A stretch of DNA of 64,000 nt from Lithodes maja (taxonomy: Eukaryota; Arthropoda; Malacostraca; Decapoda; Lithodidae), in contig JBAKBP010007959.1 of the NCBI GenBank assembly GCA_037953745.1, positions 1 to 64,000 on the forward strand, in the 5' to 3' direction. A model generated the notes under the pieces. The model worked only from the letters and a program-made list of their open reading frames with translations, did no database searches and had not been told where the DNA came from. Below are positions 53,656 through 64,000 of the stretch, in pieces (position 1 is the stretch's first letter; each line of letters starts with the position of its first letter). Position numbers and translations under genes: made by a program.

Positions 53656-54461
53656 AACTGAGACATGCGTATGTCGTACGTATAAATGGACTTCAGAATT
53701 GCATTTTTATGCAAGCAGACATTGCATTTTAGACACATGTGAAGTACCACAGAAACATGTAGGCCATTGACTGTAAATAAAGTACTATATTATAGACCAC
53801 CAGCGACGGTGGCGAGTAAACACAGGCAGATTGCCTTTTGTGATAAAGGGCTAAATATAGAATGGTGTCTCCTTACACTTGCGAAAGGGTAGATTGCCAC
53901 CAGAGAAACGTTTACTTATTTATTTCCAAGTAATATGCAATCTAAATGTATATTCGAGACCTACTGCAATTATTTGTATGACAGTCATGACTATGTATAA
54001 TCCAATATACGCGCGTAGGCGAGACATAAGAAAGCTGGTTGAGCAATTTTCGACACCCACACAGTTATTATTCTTTTTTATTTACAATATTATACAATAC
54101 AAATGTATTTGTGAAGAGTATTTTATCCATTATTGTATTTATACAAATTTTGTTCCCAGACAGAGCTGCTGTTGCTGGTGTAGCTGGGGCATAAAGGAGC
54201 GGCAAGGGTCACCGCTTGACCGTGTGAAAATGAGTGGAGTCGCACTGAGAGGGGCAATTTTGCTGAGTGTTTGGGCAATTTTTGACAGAATAAAGTTATA
54301 TAATTACTAATTCTTGACAGAGACAAACTTTTATAAACCTTGGCATGATATAATTGATAATCCCATCAATTTACAAACGTAAATTGGTGGGATAATTCAT
54401 TTTTTTTTGTATATTGTCATTTCGATTGTAGACACAAAGTTTTGAGTGATATTTGGTATGA

Positions 54462-54539
54462 GCTCCTGTGGCATGGTTGGTAAGGTTGCGGACTGGAAAA
54501 CTCAGAGTGTGGTAGGGTTGTGTGATCGAATCCAGGAGG
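54462..54539 (+). ncRNA. tRNA-like pseudogene or SINE head
   Basis: The 78 nt sequence has a closing stem GCTCCTG / CAGGAGG, an A-box-like TGGCATGGTTGGTAAGG, a GGACTGGAAAA segment where the anticodon arm should be, and a B-box-like TGATCGAATCC. The acceptor-like stem and box spacing fit a tRNA fold. The anticodon arm does not pair convincingly, so a functional tRNA is unlikely. It may be the head of a short SINE that ends at the poly-T near 54583. Confidence 0.55.
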
Positions 54540-54595
54540 GGGTTATGGGGAAGGTTTTATATTGTCTAGAAAATTTTGATAATTTTTTTTTTTTT

Positions 54596-54678
54596 ACAAG
54601 ATCATGCCATTGTATTCAAACAATATGAAATATTCATAGAATATATCATATTGTAAGAATACAATGACATGACCTTGT
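54596..54678. repeat. 83 bp near-perfect palindrome
   Basis: ACAAGATCATGCCATTGTAT at the left pairs with ATACAATGACATGACCTTGT at the right, and the match continues inward with about five mismatches and almost no loop. It follows the tRNA-like sequence after a T run. It could be a minimal fold-back element or could form a hairpin transcript. The next 340 bp to 55019 are AT-rich without features. Confidence 0.8.
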
Positions 54679-55019
54679 GTTTTTTTGTTTTTTTGTTATT
54701 GTTTTATTTTATTATCTTAGTAGGTTTGACAGGATTTATTGAAACATATTTATTTTTGTACAATTCATTTGAGGTAAGAAAATAATTATATACACATTAC
54801 TTTGGCTAATAACAAACATATATATTGATATACTAAAAAAATAAGGCAATAAGGCATATTACATGTAAATCTTTGAAACTTATAAACTAAATAATGAAAC
54901 ATACAATTATATAATGTAAAAGCTATATCACAGGGACATCTTTGGAACTTATACATTATATAATATATATGTTACATTATGAGGTAGCGTGATCAATTAG
55001 GTCAGGTCAGGTAAGGTAG

Positions 55020-55100
55020 GGCGCGAGTCCAGGACAGGGCGGGGCAGGGGGCGAGTCCAGGGCAGGGCACGGGGCGAGTCCAGGGCAAGGCAGGGCAGGG
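55020..55100. repeat. GGCGAGTCCAGGGCAGGGC short tandem repeat
   Basis: Four to five imperfect copies of a GC-rich unit of about 27 bp, directly downstream of the piggyBac fragment. Confidence 0.8.
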
Positions 55101-55106
55101 CGACAC

Positions 55107-55502
55107 TCAATAATTCTTGAAGGTGTGGTAGTCCCTGAAGCAGTCACCCAGGCAGAGTGGAACTTTGCACTCGGCGCACATTGAGGTGACTCTTTTGGTG
55201 ACATGGGGTTTCCTGACACTGGAGCTGCAGACGGTGCACTGCGCCTGCCTGTGACGAGTGCCAAGCATCTCAGTGTTGATGGGGTAGTGTCTTTCGACAC
55301 CCAGCTGGATGCGGTCAGGAACGTGATCCCCACGCCATGCCGTACGTCTGTGAGTGGTGGTGCCATACTTCTCCAGGAGTTGGTATGAGACGTTGTAGAC
55401 GAACTCCCGGAATTTCAGCTTCTGGTTTGGGGCCATATCCTTTTTCACCAACCACAAGTTGTAGGTGTGACGCATGTCGAGTGTGAGCATGCTGTCCAGA
55501 AC
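55107..55502 (-). pseudogene. piggyBac-type transposase C-terminal fragment
   Basis: The minus strand encodes LDMRHTYNLWLVKK, then KLKFREFVYNVSYQLL, then HYPINTEM, and a cysteine cluster: CTVCSSS, MCAECKVPLCLGDCFRDYHT. The order (helix NxxxLW, F...L...L, then a C-x2-C, C-x2-C, C...C, YH cross-brace) is that of the C-terminal part and zinc-binding domain of piggyBac transposases. The catalytic DDD core is missing, and the frame breaks at about 55500. piggyBac enzymes target TTAA, so a relative could have mobilised the many TTAA-flanked elements here. Confidence 0.8.
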
Positions 55503-57337
55503 GCCCAGTCAGGCCCCACTCTCGCTAGGATCGTCAGGGCAGGAACTTTGGCTGGAGTCTATGTAGAGTTTTCTAACTTAGTTCATGTGAGCCGTTGTAC
55601 TATAAGTATTATGAATATGTATTTTGTTTTCATCTGAGTCAACGAGTTCTATTTTATATCATTAGTTATAAGTATTGTGTATAAAACTTATTTGTAATGA
55701 TGAGAGGAGAGAGAGAGAGATTACGTAACGGGGGGTCGGTGAGTGCGCCATGCGGGAGGTGGGCCTAACTCACTAGCACTCCCCTCCTCCCTCCTCCCCC
55801 TCAGTGCGTGGGAAAGCCTTTGTCTATCCCAGATTGAGAGAGATAAGTTACGTAATGATTGTCAGTGGGCGGTCCTTAGTTGTTTACGATATGCTCACTA
55901 GAGGGCCGAGTATAAAAAGGGAAGTCTCGCCACATTTTCTTCAGAACTCATTAGGCAGAGCGACTTCTCATTTCCCTTGCTACTATACTGTATATATATT
56001 CTTCTGACTGATGTGAACTTTCTCTACTACCGTACATTCTATCTCCTCTTTTCCCGACCCTTTTTAACTTCAATGGTCCCTTTGGTGCAGAGCTAGTCAG
56101 CCAACGTATTATCGCTTGAGTTCTCACGAGATATATGCCTAGTAGATAGCCTATTTTGGAAGGGATAATTTAGACTAGGATTGATTAATGTTTGTTGCAC
56201 TCGTATATGCATTTCCCTGTGTATTATTATTATTGTTCCTGTTTTCTGCTGGTCTAGGTAATGCTAGACTGGGATAAGGCTACTGGTGTTGTGATTCCCG
56301 ATGTGTACTAGGTTTTGTTGAACCTGTACAATCGCAACGGAGACGTGGGAAGCCTAGGTGGTCTTTCTGACTGTGTACCTTGTGAGTTTAGCACTGTGTT
56401 GCGAGTGAGGGCTTTTGCCTCTGCCACCCAACACTGTGCTAACTCGGTTGCTTTGACTTTGAGAGGATCGCCAGGAGAGAACCAGATACTAGCGATCTGG
56501 ATCTCTCAAGAGAGCATCCCGTCAATTAACGTAATTTGGCCGCACAGCCTTAAGGACCTCGCTAGGCTACGAGCCGCTTGCTCAGCCATTGTTTCCTAGC
56601 CTACTATATCCCAGCTAGACTTTGCTCGATCAGCAGATACAGAATAGTATTGAAGCTTTCCTTATGTATACTATTGTTTAAGCACTATTGATTTCATGTG
56701 TTGCACGCTTAGCTACTTTAGTGATTAGTGGCCCACGAGCACAATCCGAGTAGGCTATTGCCGGTGCATTGGCGGAGTACTTCTTTTTAATGTTTGCCAT
56801 TTACTATTGCATATTCTTATAATTCTTCTTATGTCAATTTAAACCTTTAATGCTATGTAATTGTCAGTGTGTTGCTTATTTGAATAGCTGTTCAAAATCC
56901 GATACGTACTTCTTATGAGCATCCGAGAAGCATCTAACTTTATCAGAAGATTCCTTGCTCGATGCTTAAGGACTATTGATTAACGTAACGTAATAGTGCC
57001 GATCCGAAGTAGAGGGTGGAGGACTTCTTAAGTTCTTAGTCAAGGGTGGATTACTTCGGCTTCGGCCAACACTATTCTTTGGTGTTGTTGTTTCTTACTT
57101 CTTTGTTTGATTGTTGACCAGACTAGATAATTCCTGTCTCTTTATTAGTCTGTTGTGGAACACTAGTACCGAGTTCTTATATACCCTGTTATAGCAGATC
57201 GAACTCTGGAGGGTATTGGTGTTTTTTGTTCGGCTGGCAGTACTCAGGGTTTGGGATCGTGTGTTTCCGTTGTGGCAGCGAGCCGTACTCGAGTCCTGTT
57301 TGAGAGCCCTGGTGTACCCGAGTGCCAGGTCGTAACA
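55503..57337. other. Unassigned 1.8 kb, possibly LTR-like, with a TATA motif
   Basis: No long frame or known domain is present. A TATAAAAAGG motif at 55911 follows GAGGGCCGAG and could be a core promoter. The region ends CGTAACA at 57337, exactly where DIRS copy 2 sequence starts, and an LTR would be expected to end in CA at such a border. A matching TG start was not found, so LTR identity is speculative. Confidence 0.35.
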
Positions 57338-59488
57338 CCAGGGAATGAGCATGGGTAAACAGGAATACACATGCAAACTGGAAGGCGTACTCACTCTAAA
57401 CCGGGAGCACCGAGGGAGGTGAGGAGGGCGGGCGATGCGCAAGAGCACAAGCAGAACCTGCAAAGATGGAGAAAGTGTTAAACACCACTCAACACCTCAC
57501 ATGCAGGGTCCTAACACCATAAAGTGTAGACACCAATATAGTAACAGGCAACAATATGACACAAAAAAGGTCAACAGTGAAAGCCAACTATAACCGCAAA
57601 TTTGCGGGCCAATGGAGGTAGAACCGTACCGACACAACCCTCCCGCATCGCCGCGAGACCCCCCAGCGATCTCCGCAAATTTGCGGGGAGCCGAAACGAC
57701 CCAGAGGACCGAATCGAGCACTCCGCAAATTTGCGGGACCGGCCGAGATGGTCCGGTGCCGAAAAAGCGAGAGGAGCGTCTAGGAAAACCAAAAAAGGCC
57801 CGCAAACAAGCGTCAACTCCTTATGAACTCCAAGCGACGATGACCATCAAGCTGAGCAGTGTCTTCCTTGATAATATCCTGACTCAACCGGTCAAGGGAG
57901 AGGCAAGGAAGACACACCAGGGGAGAGGAGGCACATCCCCCAGGAACCACCCAACCCACAGAGATAGAGCAAAGCCCATGAGGAGAAGTGGCAGGTTGGG
58001 TGGTTTGGCACAAACAGGGGCCCCCGTGGGGTACCCCAGGATTGGGCAAAAGCTATGAAAGGATGGAGGTGAAAACAGGAAGGGAACACAAAAACCAGTA
58101 AATGAAACTGGCGAGAAAAAGGGTGGCCTAGCCGCGAGTAGAGAATGTGTCAGGGGCGAAAAACCCTGTGGTGTGAGGGAGAGGCCCCCGTGGGGTACCC
58201 CTGGATATCACGAACCACCAAGCGCCCAGGCCCTTGAGACACAGTGAAGGCTCGAAAGGGGGGACTCGGGAATAACGCTATTTATGCGGCCGACACAAAC
58301 TCTACAAACAGCACCGCCACCACGAAATCTCAGATTGTGAACCAACTGTACACCTAGGCTAATGAAAAAAATGAGAACTCATAGGGGCATAGCAAGTCCT
58401 GAATGAGAAACAAGCTAGGCTAAAATAAGCTAAAAGCTAAACTATGCCCAGACTAACAGGAAAAAAGAATATGAAAAGAGAAAGAATGAAAAAATATAGA
58501 CGGGGAACGCCAGGCGCCCCCGTACCTTCGGTAGCTATTTCCACACGCGTCTCCATTAACCCTCCAGCCCCGGTTATGTATTATATATATATTCCTCGAA
58601 ACCCGGGTGTTTTGGCCGAAAAACGTCTAAGCTAGGCTACCGTATATTCGTTAATCAGACTGCTTCCCGCATTCCCGCGCATCCCTAAGCGTAGCTGTGT
58701 TATTTACCTGTAGAATGGCATTAAGTAGAGCTCTCTAAGTCAACTGGTTGAGCTGTGATGATGATTTCATTGGAGATAACTTTATGGCCAAAACAGCCAC
58801 TTTACACCACTTTTCGATACTTAACAACAACATACAGGCACACACGAACAAGCGACGCTCTCCTTCTTGTGGCCGGAGATGCGGAGCGTCGGTCCAGCCG
58901 GCTGTTGTTTACATGCGTCGGACCGACGCCTCGCACACCAAGCTCACAGGCTGTGACGTCATGGGTGTTTAAGAGGCCTTCCGGGTACCTGTTATATGCT
59001 TTTTTATGGGCGTTCAAGAGCCCTTCCGGGAACAGAGGGTTAAACACACTGAGGAGCCCATTTACGTGTGTCCTAGATCACGTAACATCTGTCTAACAAA
59101 AAGAAGGCCAGAAAAGCCGAAACGAACCTAAAACAGGGTGAATTGAAGGAGCACAACAAAAGCGGACTTCAACAATGGCGACGCGTGAAAAAATGATAAC
59201 AAGAGAGGGTCGCTTATGCGCACGTTCGACAGGGATCTGCGCATGACGGAACACGGGATGGGCCTTGAGCGGTAACTAAGGTAAACCCCTTTTTCTTCTC
59301 TTCTATGCTTTTTTCACCTTCGGTGGTAGTTTTGGTTAATGTACAACGTCTCCTAGAGCAAGATAAGGAGTAGACTCTAGACGTTTTCTTTTTAACCGCG
59401 GTTGGAATGACGACATAGCAGTCAAATTAGACAAGTCATTGCAATTAGGTTAATAGCCTTGACGTTGGATTTTCCAAGACTACTAACA
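57338..59488 (-). mobile_element. DIRS copy 2, right-end portion
   Basis: It matches 47871-48756 plus 50576-51370 of the complete element, with small differences. It includes the three leader palindromes and the right terminal repeat (59195-59488). It ends CTACTAACA followed by AAT, as in copy 1. Gag, pol and the left end are absent. It lacks the 1.8 kb LTR-like insertion but contains a 480 bp piggyBac-type element (58560-59039). Confidence 0.9.
58560..59039. mobile_element. 480 bp piggyBac-type non-autonomous element
   Basis: It starts CCCTCCAGCCCCGG and ends CCGGGAACAGAGGG, giving imperfect inverted tips. It is flanked by TTAA at 58556-58559 and 59040-59043. DIRS copy 1 has a single TTAA at the same place (CTCCATTAAACACAC near 50921), proving insertion with TTAA duplication. 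CCCT ends and TTAA targets are typical of piggyBac. It has no transposase frame. Confidence 0.85.
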
Positions 59489-59751
59489 AATATTGTGTTC
59501 ACGGTACTGTATACAATATTGTAATATGAATATGTTCAGCATTTTTGGCTGAACACTTCCTTCATTTACACATTCACTTGTAGATATATCATTCATATTT
59601 TGTTCTACTTCGGTTAGAACACATAGTATATAATCTATAGGATTTTTGTTCATGTGCATATTTGTTATATGCTACTACCTGCAACTGCTTATGATTATCT
59701 CTCTCTCTCTCTCTTTCCACCTGAAGCTATAGGACCTGAAACTTTTATTGC

Positions 59752-61979
59752 AGAAACGAAAGACGTTGCCTCAAGGGATTTGAGACATGAACAACGGGGG
59801 CGGAAAAGACTTTTGGAAGACATACAGGATCAGCTGTGCCAGGAAAATGTGGAACCAGTTGCGAGCATCGAAGGGATGCAACACCAGTTAGAAGATATGA
59901 AGAAGGAAGTAAAAAGTGTAAGAATGGAAAAAAATGCTCTACTTATTGAAAAGGCTAATTGGCTAAAAGACAAAAATGATCTGCTTGCCAAGATAGAGCA
60001 CGCTTCAGCACGTGCATATGAACAGTTTATGAATGGTTTAAGTCCTTTTTTTTCATCTTCCCAAGTCAATTTTTTCTTAACAGGAAAGTCTGTGTCACAC
60101 TGGAAGGCAGATGACATTAGTCAAGCTTTAACATTGCATAGTTTGAGCCCTAAAGCATATAGGTATTTGCGTGAGGTACGCAAGTTTCCTTTGCCGTCTG
60201 CAAGCACATTGCATCGTTGGGTGGCAAAGTTTGACTGTGAACCAGGGGTGTTGCAATCTGTTTTAAATTTGTTGCAACATAAAGCTGAGTCCATGGATAT
60301 TAAAGATCGTGTCTGTGTTTTATCTTTTGATGAATGTAGTATTGCCAAAGAATGGACTTATGACAAGGGAAAAGACATTCTCTATGATCCCAAAACCAAA
60401 GTACAGTGCATTATGATTAGGGGATTGGTTAGTTCATGGAAGCAACTAATCTTCTATGATTTTGACTGTGATATGACCAAGGACATTTTGTTTAATGTTA
60501 TCAGTAAGGTAGAAGCAGCTGGTTTTCCCGTAGTAGCTTTAGTTAACTATCTTGGGCCTACAAATGTGAGACTATGGAATACCTTAGGTGTAAGTGTGGA
60601 GAAAACATCCTTTGCCAATCCAGCTACTTCTGACAGAGACATTTTTGTTTTTGCTGATGCTCCTCATCTGATTAAGTTAATCCGAAACAATTTCCTTGAT
60701 TCTGGGTTTGAGGCTTCAGAAGGGAAATCCATTAATAGTGAATGTGTTCGGGAAATTGTAAGAAGAAGTGTCAGTGATTTGAAAACTACACATCGTTTGT
60801 GCGAAAAACATATAACAGCTAGTGGTGTGCAGCGAATGAATGTAAAGTTAGCTGCTCAACTACTTTCTGAAACCACTGCCAAGTCCTTAAAGTATTTTGG
60901 ACTCAAAGGATTGCTTCAAAGCAAGGATTGGGAAGCTACAAGCCAATTCATCTCTTTGGCTGACTCCTGGTTTGATATATTTAACTCCAGAGTGCCATAT
61001 GATAGTAAGTCCTCCAGAAATGCATATGGACTCAATTTAGAATATCAAAATCAAATTATAAATGACATGACACAAACCATCATCGATGAAAGTTTATGGA
61101 AGTAAAACCAGGTATCAGTTTCAGAAGGGATTGATTATATCTTCCCAATCCTTGTCCAAATTATTTGCAATGTTGCAGGAGAAAATTCAGCATACCATAC
61201 ATACTTACATACAGACTTAACCAGGATGGTCTTGAACATCATTTTGCCAGTCTGAGACAAATGGGAGCATGCTATGATCACCCTTCTCTTGTATCAGTGA
61301 AGCAACGTACCAGAATACATTTGCTAGGTAAAAACAGTGCATTGGTTGGTGAACAATATAACTGTGAAAAACAAAGTCATGATGCGAGCATATCGGAAGG
61401 TTACTTTCCCACTGGTACTGAAGGTCAGTCAGTGGGAAATGATAAAGATGACAATGCACTTCAGCGTGAGCTTTCTTTATCAGCTATGTTATTCTCAACA
61501 TTAAGTGATAAAGACTTTGAGCCTGTGTGTAATGATAATAACAAATGGGATACAGAAGATGTTGGAATGACCTTAACTTAGAAAAGGCCTCAGAAACTGA
61601 AGGTCTCCGATATTTTGGAGGCTTTATTGCCCACAAGTTTCCAAAATATCAGTTTCTTGGAGAAAAGGTGGGAGAGAAAGATAACACATGGATTGGGGCA
61701 GTTGACAGAGGTGTTGGATTAATGAAACCAAGTGATGACTTTTTTCAACATTTGCAAATGATGGAAAAGATATTTTGTTGTCACCACGGAGAAAAAACTT
61801 TAAAGCCAGGTAAAGGGGCCATCAAACAGTTGACCTCTGATATAACAAAGTTTGTATCACTCCCTACTGACGTAATAGCGTATTATGTTAGGTGTCGGAT
61901 CTTTTTTCGTGTGAGAGTGCTAAACAGAGCAATAAAGTCGGCACGGAAACAAGGTCGGAAAATGCTCAAGGTAGTCAAA
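59752..61979 (+). pseudogene. P-element/THAP9-type transposase, frameshifted
   Basis: After a splice-acceptor-like TTTTATTGCAG (59741-59751) comes a coiled coil (LEDMKKEVKSVRMEKNALL, near residues 80-115 of the open frame from 59654). The RNase H-like core follows: VCVLSFDECSIAKEW with Asp at 60329-60331, ADAPHLIKLIRNNF with Asp at 60656-60658, and QDGLEHHFASLRQMG with Glu at 61234-61236. The C-terminus is GLRYFGGFIAHKFP to KMLKVVK. This matches the DDE and GTP-binding architecture of P transposases. No N-terminal THAP exon was found upstream, where DIRS copy 2 sits. Frame changes near 61100, 61190 and 61560 disable it. Confidence 0.88.
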
Positions 61980-62369
61980 TAATTGTGATATAAGCTACAG
62001 CCACTCTCCACAGTCATATTTCACCTTCACAATTCACATTTTGTAATTACCTTTGTACATAAGTAGAAATACTCCATATCCTGGAACAAACTTGGATATA
62101 ATCAATGTTGAAATAGTGGAGGTAATTAATTAAGGCATGACCTTTAAGTCTGACTGTCCCGTACATAAATGTATTACTATGTTCACATCTCTTTTTTTTC
62201 TGTTTTATATATTTATAACCAATATATTGTCTAAATGTAGATTGTCTTGTATTTTTCTCCTTTTATACAATATATAATATATGCATTTCCATTACTTTAA
62301 CCTAGCATATGTGGTATGTAGTGATAAAACAAAACGAACATAAAGTGATATATATACAGTATATATACC
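61980..62369. other. Sequence downstream of the P-type transposase
   Basis: AT-rich with no open frame. No copy of the CAAGAAGAATC terminal repeat is seen, so the right end of the P-type element was not located. Confidence 0.55.
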
Positions 62370-62375
62370 AGTATA

Positions 62376-62416
<41 letters not shown>

Positions 62417-62420
<4 letters not shown>

Positions 62421-63125
62421 TCTAGTCTCTCAGTGGGGATCGAACCATCGACCATCAGAACGATAGCCGACGCTTAATCAATTACACCACGGCAGTCTAA
62501 AAGACACTCAGCCTTCTATCCTATTTATGTTAGGGAGAAGGGAAACCCACTAGGCGAATATATTTCAATTCAAACCTAGTTGTAGGATCCATATTTCCAG
62601 AATACCATACACGGATTTTTGAGTGTCCCGACGCAACTCGGGTTGAAATTGATTTCATTTAATTCTAACCCACAAAGCATGAGAGTTACAAATATTGAGA
62701 ATATATCACAAATACACGTGAGCCACTAAATGTTTCTAGTCTCTCAGTGGGGATCGAACCATCGACCATCAGAACGATAGCCGACGCTTAATCAATTACA
62801 CCACGGCAGTCTAAAAGACACTCAGCCTTCTATCCTATTTATGTTAGGGAGAAGGGAAACCCACTAGGCGAATATATTTCAATTCAAACCTAGTTGTAGG
62901 ATCCATATTTCCAGAATACCATACACAGATTTTTGAGTGTCCCGACGGAACTCGGGTTGAAATTGATTTCATTTAATTCTAACCCACAAAGCATGAGAGT
63001 TACAAATATTGAGAATATATCACAAATACACGTGAGCCACTAAATGTTTCTAGTCTCTCAGTGGGGATCGAACCATCGACCATCAGAACGATAGCCGACA
63101 CTTAATCAATTACACCACGGCATAA
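62417..63125 (-). repeat. 314 bp tandem repeat with tRNA-like heads
   Basis: Copies start at 62417, 62731 and 63045 (the last partial), an exact 314 bp period with very few differences. On the minus strand each holds CCGTGGTGTAATTGATTAAG (A-box-like) and GGTTCGATCCCC (B box), about 40 bp apart, as in a tRNA. The stretch between does not clearly pair as an anticodon arm. A (TA)n tract precedes the array (62370-62416). It may be a tandemly duplicated tRNA-derived SINE. Confidence 0.85.
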
Positions 63126-63279
63126 TTACTCCCTAACATGAATAGGATAGAAGGCTGAGTGTCTTTTAGACTGCCGTGGTGTAATTGATTAAGCGTCGGC
63201 TATCGTTCTGATGGTCGATGGTTCGATCCCCACTGAGAGACTAGAAACATTTAGTGGCTCACGTGTATTTGTGATATAT

Positions 63280-63282
<3 letters not shown>
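63126..63282 (+). repeat. Inverted copy of the tRNA-like repeat
   Basis: From TCCCTAACATGAATAGG to GTGTATTTGTGATATATTC this is the reverse complement of part of the 314 bp unit, including the full tRNA-like head with B box GGTTCGATCCCC near 63220. It meets the third direct copy head to head. Confidence 0.88.
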
Positions 63283-63316
<34 letters not shown>

Positions 63317-63317
63317 C

Positions 63318-63369
<52 letters not shown>

Positions 63370-63500
63370 TATATATATAATATATATACAGTATAATTAT
63401 ATATATATATATATATATACAGTATATATATACTGTATATATATACAGTATACAGTATATATATACTGTATATATATATACAGTATATTTATTACAGTAT
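63283..63500. repeat. (TA)n and TATACAGTATA repeats
   Basis: Long TA runs interrupted by ACAGTATA and CCGTATA, with many self-complementary segments. Confidence 0.95.
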
Positions 63501-63518
63501 ATTTATTATCTTAAAATA

Positions 63519-63521
<3 letters not shown>

Positions 63522-63592
<71 letters not shown>
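63522..63592. repeat. (GA)n microsatellite
   Basis: About 70 bp of pure GA. Confidence 0.97.
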
Positions 63593-63594
<2 letters not shown>

Positions 63595-63599
63595 AGGTA

Positions 63600-63935
63600 G
63601 GTTGTTGTTGTTGTTATTGTTGTTGTTCCCTAAGCTGCCTGGCCGAACAGCCCCGAGTCCCTGAGAAAGGCCATGGCCATGATCGGGCTTTATTGTGTGA
63701 AATGCAGTCTTCTATGATGTGTTTAATGGTATGGGGTGCTGTGTTACATCCCGGGCAGGCGTCGACAACGGAGTCATCCAGTCTCTTCTGATAAATCAGG
63801 AGAGCTGGATGGTGTCCGCATCTCAGCCTGGACAGGTGGACTCTGTCCTCGCGAGGAAGGGAGGATTCGGAAGGATGGATTTCGGGAGGTCGTGCATGCA
63901 GCTGCGTGTTGTCAGTGAGTGAGTACATACATACA
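63600..63935 (-). pseudogene. LINE RNase H C-terminal fragment
   Basis: The minus strand encodes RVHLSRLRCGHHPALLIYQK, then CPGCNTAPHTIKHIIEDC. The pattern LR.GH, then C..C, then T..HI...C is the zinc-knuckle end of Jockey/I-group LINE ORF2 proteins after RNase H. The 3' end is GGCTGTTCGGCCAGGCAGC followed by (AAC)n, the same tail as the 50 bp insertion at 5347. It is 5'-truncated. The last 65 bases of the window show only a CATACATACATA run. Confidence 0.75.
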
Positions 63936-64000
63936 TACATCAAATTTTAAGACTGAGTGTTCCACACATAAGTGCAGTTTCAGTCTCTTGTCCTAATGGC

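Noticed and set aside
54462..54539. Functional tRNA gene
   Set aside because: The acceptor-like stem and promoter boxes are present, but the anticodon arm does not form a proper stem with a 7-base loop, so a pseudogene or SINE head is more likely.
62423..62503. Functional tRNA genes in the 314 bp repeats
   Set aside because: The B box is good, but the anticodon loop lacks U33 in the best fold I could draw and the acceptor ends do not pair well.

Overview
The window looks like eukaryotic, intergenic, transposon-rich DNA from an arthropod, most plausibly a decapod crustacean. That assignment is an inference from the mix of CR1-like and RTE-like LINEs, DIRS and P-type elements, very dense micro- and minisatellites, and short TTAGG/CCTAA telomere-like runs; no host marker gene is present to prove it. 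I see no convincing single-copy host gene. Nearly every long open frame is a transposon gene or a tandem repeat whose unit length is a multiple of three.

Region 1-21.2 kb holds minisatellites (20, 42, 20, 49/69, 33, 27, 26 and 21 bp units), three families of short TTAA-flanked elements (called here TTAA-A, TTAA-B and TTAA-C), a 1.8 kb P-type element with an 8 bp target duplication (3786-5607), and a 3.6 kb inverted-repeat element (6851-10464) that splits a TTAA-A copy. Region 21.2-29.2 kb is a decayed CR1-like LINE on the minus strand, interrupted by an RTE-like LINE tail and a tRNA-derived SINE. It is followed by a second P-type element (26334-29196) in which a 30 bp palindromic minisatellite has reached about 80 copies, against about 3 in its sister at 4077-4181. 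Region 29.2-36.3 kb is again TTAA elements and microsatellites. Region 36.4-40.2 kb is a near-complete APE/RT LINE directly preceded by about 20 tandem 40 bp monomers.

Region 40.7-51.8 kb is the centrepiece. A 10.2 kb DIRS-type tyrosine-recombinase retrotransposon (41124-51370, minus strand) carries gag, RT-RNase H and tyrosine recombinase, inverted terminal repeats, and an internal complementary region that reproduces the predicted circle junction base for base. It is inserted inside the recombinase gene of an older DIRS element. Its leader also carries a 1.8 kb solo-LTR-like insertion. A second partial DIRS copy at 57338-59488 lacks that insertion but holds a 480 bp piggyBac-type element, so each copy supplies the empty site for the other.

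Region 51.8-64 kb adds LINE fragments, a tRNA-like pseudogene, a palindrome, a piggyBac transposase C-terminus (minus strand), a frameshifted P-element/THAP9-type transposase (59752-61979), a tandem-plus-inverted tRNA-like repeat and a LINE RNase H tail. The genes do not form a cellular pathway. They are successive layers of mobile DNA, and the nesting gives a relative order of events.
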